Positions 17,456 through 26,913 of a stretch of DNA of 64,000 nucleotides are shown piece by piece; position 1 is the first letter of the stretch, and the number at the start of each line of letters is the position of its first letter. Both the position numbers and the translations under genes were made by a program. Source of the stretch: Bog-877 sp050734135 (GTDB lineage Bacteria; Chloroflexota; Dormibacteria; Aeolococcales; Bog-877). The notes under the pieces were generated by a model that was given only the letters and a program-made list of their open reading frames with translations, was not told the DNA's origin and did no database searches. The stretch lies in the NCBI GenBank assembly GCA_050734135.1, contig JBOHUG010000082.1, forward strand, positions 5,954 to 69,953, given 5' to 3'.

Positions 17456-18455
17456 GCTGGAACCGGCCCTCGAGGTCAGAGAACTGACCATGGCCCAGGC
17501 GATTCGGGAAGCGATCGCGGAGGAGATGCGCCGCGACCTGAGCGTCTTCGTCATGGGGGAGGATGTCGCCGAGGCTGGAACCCCGTTCAAGGTGTTGAGT
17601 GGACTGGTCGAGGAGTTCGGCACCGAGCGGGTGCTAGACACCCCCATCTCTGAGCCGGGATTCACCGGAATGGGGGTCGGAGCCGCCATGACCGGGCGGC
17701 GCCCGGTAGTGGACATCATGTTCGGTGACTTCCTGGGCCTAGTGATGGACCAGGTCGCCAATCAAGCGGCAAAGGTGCATTACATGTCCGGCGGCAAGCT
17801 CAGCGTGCCGCTCACGATTCGCACCACCATGGGCGCGACCAGGCGCTCCGCGGCTCAGCACAGCCAGAGCCTGCATGCTTGGGTGAGCCACATTCCCGGG
17901 CTCAAGGTGGCGCTCCCGAGCACCCCACTTGATGCGAAAGGGCTTATGAAGAGTGCAATCCGGGACAACAGCCCGGTGGTGATCTTCGAGGACAAGATGA
18001 ACTACCAGCAGCGCGGTCCGGTGCCGCTGGCGGAGTACACGATTCCGCTCGGGGTGGCTGACGTCAAGCGGCCGGGGAAGGACGTGACCCTGATCGCCAC
18101 CAGCAGCATGGTCTTGGTGGCGCTGGAGGCGGCTGAGATCCTGGCCAGGGAGGGCCTGGAGTGCGAGGTGGTAGACCCGCGGACCACGGTTCCCCTGGAT
18201 CGGCAGACTTTGATCGAGTCGGTCCGGCGTACCACCCGGGCGGTAGTCATCGACGAGGGCCATCGTAGTTACGGGGTGGGGGCTGAGCTGGCGGCCGTGG
18301 TCAGCGAGGGAGCCTTCTACTACCTCGACGCGCCGGTTCGCCGGCTCGGGGCGCTGGACGTGCCGATTCCGTTCTCGCCGGTGCTGGAGGACCTCACCGT
18401 GCCCACCGCCGGGGGCCTGGTGGAAACGGTGCGCGACTTGTGCCGGCGGAAGTAG
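17442..18455 (+). CDS. 2-oxoacid (pyruvate/acetoin-type) dehydrogenase E1 component, beta subunit
   Basis: Transketolase-like E1 beta subunit of about 337 residues. It has TMAQAIREAIAEEM, then VFVMGEDVAEAGTPFKV with the catalytic glutamate, and DTPISEPGFTGMGVGAAM. The C-terminal domain carries EVVDPRTTVPLD, typical of the family. The ATG at 17442 overlaps the end of E1 alpha by 14 bases; a longer reading starting at 17373 only shadows E1 alpha. The protein forms the heterotetramer with E1 alpha. Which acid is used cannot be fixed from sequence; the acetoin dehydrogenase branch is the nearest by eye. Confidence 0.9.
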   Translation: MSSPELEPALEVRELTMAQAIREAIAEEMRRDLSVFVMGEDVAEAGTPFKVLSGLVEEFGTERVLDTPISEPGFTGMGVGAAMTGRRPVVDIMFGDFLGLVMDQVANQAAKVHYMSGGKLSVPLTIRTTMGATRRSAAQHSQSLHAWVSHIPGLKVALPSTPLDAKGLMKSAIRDNSPVVIFEDKMNYQQRGPVPLAEYTIPLGVADVKRPGKDVTLIATSSMVLVALEAAEILAREGLECEVVDPRTTVPLDRQTLIESVRRTTRAVVIDEGHRSYGVGAELAAVVSEGAFYYLDAPVRRLGALDVPIPFSPVLEDLTVPTAGGLVETVRDLCRRK

Positions 18456-18476
18456 TCTCGGAAGGAGGGTGAGGTC

Positions 18477-19832
18477 ATGAGCCAGTTGACGCGCACATAC
18501 GGCCTGGGCGCCGTGGACTGGGAGTCCCGGGTCGACTACGACCGGCTCCGGACCACCAGGCTGAGTCGCATCAGGCAGGTGCTGCAGGACTCGGAGTTGG
18601 GAGCCTTGCTCTGCTTTGACATGAACAACACCCGCTACATCACCGCCACCCATATCGGTACCTGGGCGATCGATAAGCTGACCCGCTTTTCGCTCCTGCC
18701 TCGCAAAGACGAGCCGATCGTGTGGGACTTCGGATCCGCCGCTCGCCATCACCAGATCTTCTGTCCCTGGCTGGGCGAGGAGCGGTCTCGGGCCGGCATC
18801 GCCACCATGCGGGGAGGATTCGATCCGGGGTCCGGTCGGGCCGAGGCAGTGGCGCGCAAGATTAGGATCGAGCTGGAAGAACGGGGGCTGGCCGACGAGC
18901 CGCTGGGGGTGGACATCGTGGAGATGCCGATCCTGGCGGCGCTGCAAGCGGAGGGGCTCACTGTTGTCGACGGGCAACAGCTCATGCAACAGGCCCGCAT
19001 GGTGAAGAGCCTGGACGAGATTACCCTTCTCAGTACCGCCTGCGCCATGGTGGATGCCGCCTACGACCAGCTCTACCAGGCGCTCCGCCCGGGGATCCGC
19101 GAGAACGAGTGCGTGGGCTTGGTGGCCAAAGTGCTCTACGACCTCGGCTCGGAACATGTGGAGGGGGTCAATGCCATCTCCGGGGAACGAGCCAATCCCC
19201 ATCCCCACGTCTACTCCGATCGGATGCTGCGGCCGGGGGACCCCGCCTACTTTGACATCCTCCATGCCGTGAACGGCTACCGGACCTGCTACTACCGCAC
19301 CTTCGCAGTGGGAAGTGCCGGGACGGCGCTGGTCGACGCCTACCAGCACTGCCGCGAGCTGGTGGATATGGCCATCGCCAAGGTCAAGCCGGGAGCTTCG
19401 ACCGCTGACGTAGTCTCGGTCTGGCCCCGGGCCGAGGAGTTTGGCTTCGCCAACGAGGAGGCTGCCTTCGGGCTGCAGTTCGGTCACGGGGTCGGGTTGT
19501 CGATCTGGGAGAAGCCGATCTTCAGTCACCTCGTCTCCGACGAGCATCCCGAAGAGTTGGTGGAGGGGATGGTCTTCGCCCTTGAGACCTACTGGCCTTC
19601 CAAGGACGGCTGGACGGCGGCGCGCATCGAAGAAGAGGTCGTGGTGACCAAGTCCGGTTGCGAGGTGATCACCCGGTTTCCCGCCGAGCGTCTGTTGGTG
19701 GCGGGACAGCGGTACTACACCGTCGAGGGCCCGCTCTCGACCACGAGGGAGACGGAGTCCCATCGCAACAACTCGGCCCGGCTGGCCAAGGCCGCCCGAG
19801 GGGCCATGGAAACCGGGTTCCAGCTCCCGTGA
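18477..19832 (+). CDS. M24 peptidase-family protein (creatinase/prolidase fold) with an altered metal site
   Basis: 451-residue pita-bread-fold protein with an N-terminal creatinase domain (about residues 1-170) and a C-terminal M24 domain. M24 metal ligands align as D260, H337, E370 and E385, but the second aspartate is Cys271 (GYRTCYYRTF where GYxSDxTRTF is usual). A normal two-metal aminopeptidase site therefore looks incomplete. Relatives include Xaa-Pro peptidases, creatinase, ectoine hydrolase and the DMSP lyase DddP. The ATG has AAGGAGG upstream. Its position between E1 beta and E2 suggests that it prepares a substrate for the oxoacid dehydrogenase. Exact activity unknown. Confidence 0.75.
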   Translation: MSQLTRTYGLGAVDWESRVDYDRLRTTRLSRIRQVLQDSELGALLCFDMNNTRYITATHIGTWAIDKLTRFSLLPRKDEPIVWDFGSAARHHQIFCPWLGEERSRAGIATMRGGFDPGSGRAEAVARKIRIELEERGLADEPLGVDIVEMPILAALQAEGLTVVDGQQLMQQARMVKSLDEITLLSTACAMVDAAYDQLYQALRPGIRENECVGLVAKVLYDLGSEHVEGVNAISGERANPHPHVYSDRMLRPGDPAYFDILHAVNGYRTCYYRTFAVGSAGTALVDAYQHCRELVDMAIAKVKPGASTADVVSVWPRAEEFGFANEEAAFGLQFGHGVGLSIWEKPIFSHLVSDEHPEELVEGMVFALETYWPSKDGWTAARIEEEVVVTKSGCEVITRFPAERLLVAGQRYYTVEGPLSTTRETESHRNNSARLAKAARGAMETGFQLP

Positions 19833-19844
19833 CCGGAGTGCCGC

Positions 19845-21020
19845 GTGCCGATTGAAGTGATCATGCCGGCCCTCGGTCTGGCCCAGGAAACTGGGCGCCT
19901 GTTGCGCTGGATCAAGCAGGAAGGGGAGGAGGTTGCGGTCGGAGATCTCCTGATGGAGATCGAGACCGACAAGTCAGCAGTCGAGATCGAGGCCGGCGCC
20001 CCAGGATTCCTGCGGGGCATCATCGTGCAGCCCGGTGAGGAAGTGGCCGTTGGGACCGTGATGGCGTGGATCCTCGCCCCCGGCGAGGAAACGCCGACCC
20101 AGCCCGCGATCACAGAACCCCCGTCCGAAGAAGGTGCGGCCGCGGCCTCTCTCCGACCATTGACGCCCACGAATAAGGAGGAGGCCGAGGCGGAGCCTCT
20201 GCCGTTGTCGCGAACGGCTGCCTCCCCGCTGGCGCGTCGGCTGGCAGAAGAGCGTCAGGTCAACCTCCCACCCGGGGGCGGCAGCGGCCCCGGTGGCGCT
20301 TACGTGGCGGCTGACCTGGCCAGTTCGACCGCGCCGCCGACGGGGCTAACCGCGGCGGGGCGAAGGATGGCGCTGCACACAACCCAGGTCTGGACCACAA
20401 CCCCCCACTTCTATTTGGGCCGTGAGGTGCGCGCTCTCCGACTCCGCGGCTGGCTGGAAGCGCTGCGCCAGCGCACCGGTCTGGCAGTCACCTACACCGA
20501 CCTTCTGCTGCGGACGGTGGGAGCCGCCCTTAGCCAGCACCCGCAGCTGGGTGACTACTGGATGAACGGTGAGATTCGGCATCGAACTGGAGCCGATGTG
20601 GGACTTGCCATCGCCATACCCTCCGGTCTGCTGCTGGCGACGGTCCGGGATCCGGGACAGCTCGCGCTCAGCGAGCTGGTGACGACGCGTCGCCAGCTGG
20701 TGGAGCGGGCCCAGGCGGGGAGGCTCGCAGGGGCGGACCTGGTGGTACCGAGCATCACGATCAGCAACCTCGGAATGTTCGGAGTGGACCACTTCCAAGC
20801 GGTGCTCACCGACGGCCAGAGCGCGCTCTTGGCGGTCGGAAGGGTTCGAGACGAGGTGGTCCCGGTCGCTGGGCGCGCCGGAGTTGAGCCGGTGCTGTCC
20901 CTCAGCCTCAGCTGCGACCACCGGGTTCTGGACGGCGCTCGAGCTGCCCCATTCCTGACCACATTAGCCGCCTACCTCGAAGAGCCGGCACTGCTTCTCG
21001 ACGTCGCGGCTCCCGAGTAG
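19845..21020 (+). CDS. 2-oxoacid dehydrogenase E2 component (dihydrolipoamide acyltransferase)
   Basis: 391-residue E2 in standard order: one lipoyl domain (residues 1-80, lipoyl Lys43 in ETDKSAVEIE), a proline- and glutamate-rich linker, a short E3/E1-binding domain (about 125-155, ASPLARRLAEERQVNL), and the catalytic domain ending in CDHRVLDG with His359 and Asp363. It transfers the acyl group from lipoate to CoA. The GTG start is 12 bases after the M24 gene. With E1 alpha and beta it completes the complex except for E3, which must be supplied from elsewhere. Confidence 0.92.
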   Translation: MPIEVIMPALGLAQETGRLLRWIKQEGEEVAVGDLLMEIETDKSAVEIEAGAPGFLRGIIVQPGEEVAVGTVMAWILAPGEETPTQPAITEPPSEEGAAAASLRPLTPTNKEEAEAEPLPLSRTAASPLARRLAEERQVNLPPGGGSGPGGAYVAADLASSTAPPTGLTAAGRRMALHTTQVWTTTPHFYLGREVRALRLRGWLEALRQRTGLAVTYTDLLLRTVGAALSQHPQLGDYWMNGEIRHRTGADVGLAIAIPSGLLLATVRDPGQLALSELVTTRRQLVERAQAGRLAGADLVVPSITISNLGMFGVDHFQAVLTDGQSALLAVGRVRDEVVPVAGRAGVEPVLSLSLSCDHRVLDGARAAPFLTTLAAYLEEPALLLDVAAPE

Positions 21021-21041
21021 GACGACGTCACCAGGCCTTCG

Positions 21042-21809
21042 TCAGGGGCCCGTCGGGGCAGACTCCGGCTGACTGTGGCCGCCCAAGTAGAGGTCGCCGA
21101 TCTCCGGGTGGTTGAGCACCTCCGCACCAGTCCCGCTGAGCCGAACCACCCCGTTCTCCAAAACAATCCCCTGGCTGCTGAGCCGCAGGCCCGCCCGCGC
21201 GTTCTGTTCTACCAGCAGGATGGTCCGACCCTGGTCGTGCATGAGCCGGATGGAGTCGAACACCGTGCGGCGGGTCTTGGGATCCAGGCCCATGGAAGGT
21301 TCGTCGAGGATCACCAGGGCCGGATCCAACATCAGGCACCTGGCGAACTCCACCAGCCGCTGCTGGCCGCCGGAGAGGCTGCCCGCCTTGGCGCTCGCCC
21401 GCTCCTGAATCAAGGGGAAGGTCGCCTGCAGTTGTCGTAGACGATCCTGAACCAGCCGCTTGTCACGGAGAATGAACCCGCCCATCTCGACGTTCTGCTG
21501 GACGGTCATCTCAGGGAAGAGGGAATGGTTTTGGGGCACTTGCACCACACCTTCGCCCAAGATCGCGCGCGGAGAGTTGCCGACGATGGAGTGACCCCGA
21601 AAGCTGATGGTTCCAGTCCGGATCTCGAGCATTCCGGTGATCGCCGCGAGCAGGGTCGACTTACCGGCCCCGTTCGGTCCGACCACGCAGGTGACTCCGC
21701 CGTGAGGGACGCTGAAGGTGACCCCTCGGAGGACGTCACCCCCGCCGTAGCCGGCGAAGACGTCCTCGATCTGGAGCAGTGGCTGACCGGTCGGGAGCGC
21801 CTCAGTCAT
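21042..21809 (-). CDS. livF: Branched-chain amino acid-type ABC transporter ATP-binding protein (LivF-like)
   Basis: Cytoplasmic ATPase of a HAAT-family importer, about 255 residues. Walker A GPNGAGKST, Q-loop, signature LSGGQQRLVEFARCLM and Walker B ALVILDEPSMGLDP are present, with the LivF-typical GEGVVQVPQNHSLFPEMTV. The ATG at 21809 overlaps livG by eight bases; an upstream start at 21842 lies deeper inside livG and is less likely. It is the last gene of a five-gene transport operon on the minus strand and converges on the E2 gene. Confidence 0.9.
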   Translation of the reverse strand: MTEALPTGQPLLQIEDVFAGYGGGDVLRGVTFSVPHGGVTCVVGPNGAGKSTLLAAITGMLEIRTGTISFRGHSIVGNSPRAILGEGVVQVPQNHSLFPEMTVQQNVEMGGFILRDKRLVQDRLRQLQATFPLIQERASAKAGSLSGGQQRLVEFARCLMLDPALVILDEPSMGLDPKTRRTVFDSIRLMHDQGRTILLVEQNARAGLRLSSQGIVLENGVVRLSGTGAEVLNHPEIGDLYLGGHSQPESAPTGP

Positions 21810-22566
21810 CCTGGTCCTCGTCGGATCCTCCCAGGTAGGCATCCAGCACCTGGGGGTGTGCCCGCACTTGGGCGGGGCTGCCGGTGACGATTGCGGTCCC
21901 CTGATGCATCACCGTCAGGGAATCGCAGACTCCCATCACGAACTCCATGTTGTGCTCCACCACCAGGAAGGTCTTGCCCTGAGCGTTCAGGGAGCGGATC
22001 TTCTCGGCCAGGTGGTTGATCAAAGATGGGTTCACCCCTCCCGCGGGCTCGTCCAGGAGCAGGACGTCGGGGTCCGCCACCAGCACGTAGGCGAGCTCCA
22101 GGAGCTTGCGCTGGCCGTAGGAGAGGATGCCGGCAGGCTCATTCGCTAGGCCGGCGATACCCACGAACTCCAGCAGCTCCATCGCCCGTTCCCGCTCGGG
22201 ACCCAGGCTGGCGGCGGTGCGGAACACACTCCCCAGCCAGCCCTCCTGATGCTGAGTGGCGATCAGCATGTTCTCCACGGCGGTTAGCCGGGGGAAGATC
22301 CGGGTGAGCTGAAAGGTGCGGCCGATCCCCAGCTTGAAGACGCGGTCCGGAGTGGAGTTGGTGATCAGGTTGCCCTTGAATCGAACACTTCCCTGCCGCA
22401 CCTGCTCATATCCAGTCATGACGTTGAAGAGAGTGGTCTTCCCCGACCCATTGGGACCGATCAGGCCGGCGACGGTCCCGCTCTCAACGGTCAGGGAGCA
22501 GCTGTTGAGCGCCTGTAGCCCGCCGAATGCCTTGCAGACTCCTTCGACCTCGAGGAGCGCAGTCAC
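21802..22566 (-). CDS. livG: Branched-chain amino acid-type ABC transporter ATP-binding protein (LivG-like)
   Basis: 254-residue ATPase with Walker A GPNGSGKTT, signature LSYGQRKLLELAYVLVADP and Walker B DVLLLDEPAGGVNP. The FKLGIGRTFQLTRIFPRLT and VVEHNMEFVMGVCD stretches are LivG hallmarks. Its ATG overlaps the livM stop as ATGA. It pairs with LivF to power the LivHM channel. Confidence 0.92.
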   Translation of the reverse strand: MTALLEVEGVCKAFGGLQALNSCSLTVESGTVAGLIGPNGSGKTTLFNVMTGYEQVRQGSVRFKGNLITNSTPDRVFKLGIGRTFQLTRIFPRLTAVENMLIATQHQEGWLGSVFRTAASLGPERERAMELLEFVGIAGLANEPAGILSYGQRKLLELAYVLVADPDVLLLDEPAGGVNPSLINHLAEKIRSLNAQGKTFLVVEHNMEFVMGVCDSLTVMHQGTAIVTGSPAQVRAHPQVLDAYLGGSDEDQDD

Positions 22567-23615
22567 GTCCCGGCCCCCGTTCTAGGAACCAGGCTTGAGG
22601 GTGGCTCCCCGTCGCGGATCAAGGGAAGCGGGCCGGGAGGGGGCGCAGGGCCCCGGCTGCGCTGCCTTCGGCTAATCCAAGCCGCGACCGAAGGAACGAT
22701 CCCGAGCGGCATGAGCAGGATGACCACCAAGAAAATGACCCCGTAGATGATCAGGTAAAGGTCGCCCACCGAATAGGAGAAGGTCAGGTATTGCTGGAGC
22801 GGCTCCAGCAGCAGTCCACCCACGACCGGACCCCAGACGGTGCCCAGCCCCCCGAAGAACGCCATCAGGGCGATGGAGAGATCGAAGAGGGGATCGAAAA
22901 CGAACTGGGGAAACACCTGGCCCACGAAGTAGGCATACACGGCGCCGGCCATGCCGATGGGAATCGCCGAGATGACAAAGGCCGTGAGCTTGACCCGACC
23001 CACCCGCACCCCCAGTCCCCGAGCTCGGGCCTCGTCATCCCTTATCGCGAGTAACTGGAGGCCGAAGCGGGAGCGCCGGATTGTCCAGGATGCCGCCACT
23101 GCCAGGACCAGAAGCCCCAGGGCCACGTAGTAGAAGGGATCGTTGAAGGTGGCACCAGGCCACAGCGGGGTCGGTACCTGAAGCCCGGACGACCCCCCGG
23201 TGATCCCCAGGTTGGTGGCCACTAACTGGAACAGAAAGAAGATTGCGATGGTGATCACCACAAAGGTGTGGCGCCGAGTCCGCAGGGCCACCAGTCCCAC
23301 CGGGATCGCGACCAGGCCAGCAATCAGCCCGGCGACCGGGATCAGCCCAAACAGACCGTAGCCCGCGCCCAGGTGGTCGTGCTGGGCTATGACCGCGAAA
23401 GTATAGGCGCCGGTTCCGAAGAAGGCGGCGTGGCCCAGGGGGATGTAACCGGAGTAGCCGGCGAACCCGTTCCAGGCAGTGGTGGAGGTTATGTAGATGA
23501 GGGTGAAGACCCCAATCGTGGTGTAGGTCGGGTTAGAGAAAACCCAGGGAAAGGCGGTGAACGCCAGCAGTCCCAGAACGATCAGTCCGGGTTGCCAGAG
23601 GCGCCCTTTGCTCAC
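22563..23615 (-). CDS. livM: Branched-chain amino acid-type ABC transporter permease (LivM-like)
   Basis: 350-residue inner-membrane permease with about nine hydrophobic helices. Family features include WNGFAGYSGYIPLGHAAFFG near residue 50 and AIRDDEARARGLGVRV, the cytoplasmic EAA-like loop near residue 190. The C-terminal 30 residues are a proline- and arginine-rich tail with no recognisable domain. It forms the channel with LivH. Confidence 0.9.
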   Translation of the reverse strand: MSKGRLWQPGLIVLGLLAFTAFPWVFSNPTYTTIGVFTLIYITSTTAWNGFAGYSGYIPLGHAAFFGTGAYTFAVIAQHDHLGAGYGLFGLIPVAGLIAGLVAIPVGLVALRTRRHTFVVITIAIFFLFQLVATNLGITGGSSGLQVPTPLWPGATFNDPFYYVALGLLVLAVAASWTIRRSRFGLQLLAIRDDEARARGLGVRVGRVKLTAFVISAIPIGMAGAVYAYFVGQVFPQFVFDPLFDLSIALMAFFGGLGTVWGPVVGGLLLEPLQQYLTFSYSVGDLYLIIYGVIFLVVILLMPLGIVPSVAAWISRRQRSRGPAPPPGPLPLIRDGEPPSSLVPRTGAGT

Positions 23616-23685
23616 GGTTCTCCGCCGCCTGACCCCCGGCCCCCAACGGACCTGTCAGCGCCCAGGGCGAGAGGAGAGGCCGCGG

Positions 23686-24564
23686 TCACTGGGCGCGGGA
23701 GAAGCTGCGGCCGAAGAGTCCCTGGGGTCTCAGCGTCAGCACCACGACCAGCGCTGCGAAGAAGACGACCTCGGACCACAGCGGTGACCAGACCGAGGCG
23801 ACCACGTCCTCGACCATCAGCATCGAGACGGCAGCGACCATGGCCCCGGCCATGCTGCCGAGTCCGCCCAGGATGACGATGGAAAGAAGCCGGGAAATAA
23901 GGTCATAACCGCTGTTCGGGTTGAAGGCCGTGGTGGCCCCGAACACCATCCCGCCCGCGGCCGTGGCCGCCACCCCGATCCCAAAGGTCAGGGTCGCGAC
24001 CCGGTCGACATTGATGCCCACCAACCGAGCCGCGGAGCGATTCTGCAGCGAGGCCCGAATGCTTCGGCCGAACCGGGTCCGGTAGAGCATCACGTAGATG
24101 GTGCCCATCAGGAAGATCGCCATCCCGCAACCGAAGACGTAGATGTAGGGAAGGTAGAACCCGAGGAGGTAGATCGACTTGGTGACGTACCACCCGTGCA
24201 GCTGCACGTAGTTCACCCCGAAGATCACACTCAGGACACCCTCCACCACGATGGCCACCGCGTAGGTAACCAAGATGGACATGGTGGTCCGGTCGCGGGT
24301 CGGCAATCTTCTGATAAACGCCCAGTCCACCGCGATGCCGAGGAGGAACAGGGCGGGCATGGTGATGAGGATTCCCACGAAGAGATCCACTCCGAAGTGG
24401 ACCGCGAGTATGTAACTCAGATAGGCGGCCAGCACCACAAAGACCCCTTGGGCGATGTTGATGATGTCCATCACCCCGAAGATCAGGGTCAGACCGGCGG
24501 CCATCAGCGCGTAGACGGCCCCGGTCAAGACCCCATCAATCAAGCCTTGGTAGAGGCTGGTCAT
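23686..24564 (-). CDS. livH: Branched-chain amino acid-type ABC transporter permease (LivH-like)
   Basis: 292-residue inner-membrane permease with about eight helices. It opens with GLIDGVLTGAVYALMAAGLTLIFGVMDIINIAQG, the characteristic LivH N-terminus, and contains RTRFGRSIRASLQNRSAARLVGI as the EAA-like loop. Seventy bases separate it from livM, the only sizeable gap in the operon. It follows the binding-protein gene by seven bases. Confidence 0.92.
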   Translation of the reverse strand: MTSLYQGLIDGVLTGAVYALMAAGLTLIFGVMDIINIAQGVFVVLAAYLSYILAVHFGVDLFVGILITMPALFLLGIAVDWAFIRRLPTRDRTTMSILVTYAVAIVVEGVLSVIFGVNYVQLHGWYVTKSIYLLGFYLPYIYVFGCGMAIFLMGTIYVMLYRTRFGRSIRASLQNRSAARLVGINVDRVATLTFGIGVAATAAGGMVFGATTAFNPNSGYDLISRLLSIVILGGLGSMAGAMVAAVSMLMVEDVVASVWSPLWSEVVFFAALVVVLTLRPQGLFGRSFSRAQ

Positions 24565-24571
24565 GAAGCGA

Positions 24572-25807
24572 TCAGCTCCCCCAGTCCGGCTTGGGGTAAA
24601 CGATCTTCACCGAGTTGGGATCGCTGGTCGGCAGGACCTGGTTGAAGGTGGTCCCTGAGGTTCCCTGCCACTGGAAGATGAAGCCCACTGCCTTGCCGTT
24701 CTCCCCTTTCGAGTCGAACTGGACCTGGCCCTGAACACTGTTGAGGGTCACGCCGCTGTGCAGGTACCTGATGATCTTGGCGTTGCTCAGGCTCTTGTTG
24801 TGCTCGACCGCTTGCTGCACCACCTGACCCACCGAGTAGGCTTCTGCGACGTCGGCATTGACGCCCGCCGGAGTGCCGCCGTATTTGGCGATGTAGCGCC
24901 TGACCATGGCCCTGCTCTCGGCGTTGTCGTAGGTCCCGGACCAACCGCCGGGGACCATGGCGCCGTCAGTGTTGGCCGCTCCCACTGCGCTCACGAAGGC
25001 GGCGCCCTGGTCGGGACCGGCCGCGGCGATGAATGCCTTGGGGTTGTAGTGATCCTGCTCGAACGCCTGCATGAACGCAGATACCGTGGGCACGTCAACC
25101 GACCCCAGGACCACGATGTCGGCATGGGTCGCGGCCACGTTCTGGGCGATCGGAGCGTAGTCGGTGTCCTCTGCGGGAAAGACTTGGTCGTAGACCGTCT
25201 TGACCCCCGCCGCCTGGAGCAGTGACTTGGCTTTCTCGATCACCGGTTCGGTGAAGGGATCGTTGCTGGTCGGATAGGCCGCGGTCTTGGGACGCTCGCT
25301 GGCCGGCAGTGACTTGACCCAGTTGACAAAGGGGACCATGTAGTCCGCCACCGGGAGGCTGACGTCAAAGATGTTTTTGAGGCCATTGGCGAACGCTGAG
25401 GGGGCGCCGCCCGCTCCTTCCACGAAGGCGTAGCCGTAACGATTGGCGACTTTGGACGCAGGCACTGTCAGCAGTGTCGAGAACGGTCCGAACACCAAAT
25501 TCACCTTGTCAAGCGTGATCAGTGTGGTGTAGTTGGTATCGACCTGGGTGGGGCTGCTAGCGTCGGAAACGATGTCAAGTTTCACCTGGCGACCCAGGAT
25601 TCCACCATGGGAGTTCACGTAGCTAGCCCACAGTTCGTAGCCGCGCTGGTAGGCGATGCCGTCCGCCGAGAAGTCCCCCGAGAGCGAGAGTGAGATGCCA
25701 ATGGTGATGGGCTTATTGCTGCTGGGGGTGCCGCAGGCGGCTAGCACCAGTCCCAGTAAACCCACGGTCGCCCCGGCGGCCAGGAGCCGCTTCAAATGGC
25801 CGTTCAT
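24572..25807 (-). CDS. ABC transporter substrate-binding lipoprotein (LivK/amide-urea-type)
   Basis: 411-residue type I periplasmic-fold binding protein. Residues 1-25 form a lipoprotein signal peptide ending in the lipobox LAAC, so the mature protein is anchored by its first cysteine. The mature part starts ITIGISLSLSGDFSADG, the standard opening of the Leu/Ile/Val-binding family. Ligands of this family range from branched-chain amino acids to aromatic and short carboxylic acids; the ligand here is unknown. It is the first gene of the transport operon, with GGAGGGACAGGGA before its ATG. Confidence 0.9.
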   Translation of the reverse strand: MNGHLKRLLAAGATVGLLGLVLAACGTPSSNKPITIGISLSLSGDFSADGIAYQRGYELWASYVNSHGGILGRQVKLDIVSDASSPTQVDTNYTTLITLDKVNLVFGPFSTLLTVPASKVANRYGYAFVEGAGGAPSAFANGLKNIFDVSLPVADYMVPFVNWVKSLPASERPKTAAYPTSNDPFTEPVIEKAKSLLQAAGVKTVYDQVFPAEDTDYAPIAQNVAATHADIVVLGSVDVPTVSAFMQAFEQDHYNPKAFIAAAGPDQGAAFVSAVGAANTDGAMVPGGWSGTYDNAESRAMVRRYIAKYGGTPAGVNADVAEAYSVGQVVQQAVEHNKSLSNAKIIRYLHSGVTLNSVQGQVQFDSKGENGKAVGFIFQWQGTSGTTFNQVLPTSDPNSVKIVYPKPDWGS

Positions 25808-25910
25808 GTCTTCCCTGTCCCTCCATAAACGATGCGGCCCTGAGTGGCCAAGCCGGTGACGTGCCCGCGACGCCGGGCTGTGCGACTGTCGGGGGATCTG
25901 TGTTGCCGGT

Positions 25911-26855
25911 TCATGCGGAAGTGCTCAACCCGTCAGAAACTTTGGCCTGTTCGCTGACCACCGCTAGCCCGGAGTTCCGTCCCTGCAACTCCAGAAGCGC
26001 GGCGAAGTCCTCCTCCCCGTAGCCCAGGCTGATCAAAGTCATCACCAATTGCTGGACCAGGCTGGCCAGGGGCAGCGGTACGCCCAGATCATGGGCTACG
26101 GCAAGGCCCAGGTCGAAGTCCTTCAGGAGCAGGTTGGTGGTGAAGGTGGCGCCGAAGTCCAGGTTCACCAGTTGGGGCGTCTTGTATTTGGTGAAGGTTG
26201 ATCCCAGCACACTGCCGTTGAGGTAGCGCAAGAAGGCTTCGCGGCTCACACCACCCTTCTCGGCCAGCACGGTGACCTCGACGAGGGACTGGGTAATCAC
26301 CCCCAGGAATAGGTTGTGGCAGAGCTTGACCAGACGGGCCAGCTCTCCTTCCCCGACATAGGTGGCTCCCGAGCCCAGCTGGGCCAGCAGCTCTGCCACC
26401 GAGTCGAAGGCGCTCTGGGAACCGGAGACCGCCATCGTGAGTCGCCCCGCCTTGGCTACCTTCGGGTTTCCGCTGACGGGAGCTGCCAGCAGCTCGACTC
26501 CCTGAGCTGCCAGCTCCTGGCGGACGGCCGCAGAGGCATCGACGCCGACGGTGGAGAAGTCGACCACTACCCTGGGCCGCGCCTCGCCGGAGAGGAGGCC
26601 CTCCGCGCCTAATAGCACCTGACGGAGGTCCTTCGAGGAACTCACCGCGACGAACACCACCTCGCAGCCCCCGAGCTCCCACAGGTGGTCAGCGATGACC
26701 GCCCCCAGCTCGCCCAGCGGCTCGGCCTTGGCTCGGGTGCGGTTGTAGACGATGACCGAGGGCCCGACTTCCAGGATACGGCGGACCATCTGAGCACCCA
26801 TCCGTCCTGTCCCGATCCACCCCAGCCTTGGCAGTTTGCCACGGCCGTCAGTCAC
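25911..26855 (-). CDS. NAD(P)-dependent beta-hydroxyacid dehydrogenase (3-hydroxyisobutyrate dehydrogenase family)
   Basis: Dehydrogenase of about 314 residues. The N-terminal Rossmann fold opens LGWIGTGRMGAQMVRR, VVVDFSTVG carries the substrate motif, and APVSGNPKVAKAGRLTMAVSG matches the family's second motif. The catalytic lysine lies in LVKLCHNLFLG (about residue 180). The GTG at 26855 has a run of G seven bases upstream; a GTG at 26885 is an in-frame alternative. It lies upstream of the importer on the same strand and may belong to the same degradative route (valine, or other 3-hydroxyacids), which is inference. Confidence 0.85.
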   Translation of the reverse strand: MTDGRGKLPRLGWIGTGRMGAQMVRRILEVGPSVIVYNRTRAKAEPLGELGAVIADHLWELGGCEVVFVAVSSSKDLRQVLLGAEGLLSGEARPRVVVDFSTVGVDASAAVRQELAAQGVELLAAPVSGNPKVAKAGRLTMAVSGSQSAFDSVAELLAQLGSGATYVGEGELARLVKLCHNLFLGVITQSLVEVTVLAEKGGVSREAFLRYLNGSVLGSTFTKYKTPQLVNLDFGATFTTNLLLKDFDLGLAVAHDLGVPLPLASLVQQLVMTLISLGYGEEDFAALLELQGRNSGLAVVSEQAKVSDGLSTSA

Positions 26856-26913
26856 CTGAGTCCCCCCGGGCGAGATGCTCGCCACAACCGATTGCAGTCA
26901 TCCCTTGCCGACG

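Noticed and set aside
17739..19763. 674-codon minus-strand frame across E1 beta and the M24 gene
   Set aside because: Antisense to two family-matched genes; no motif seen.
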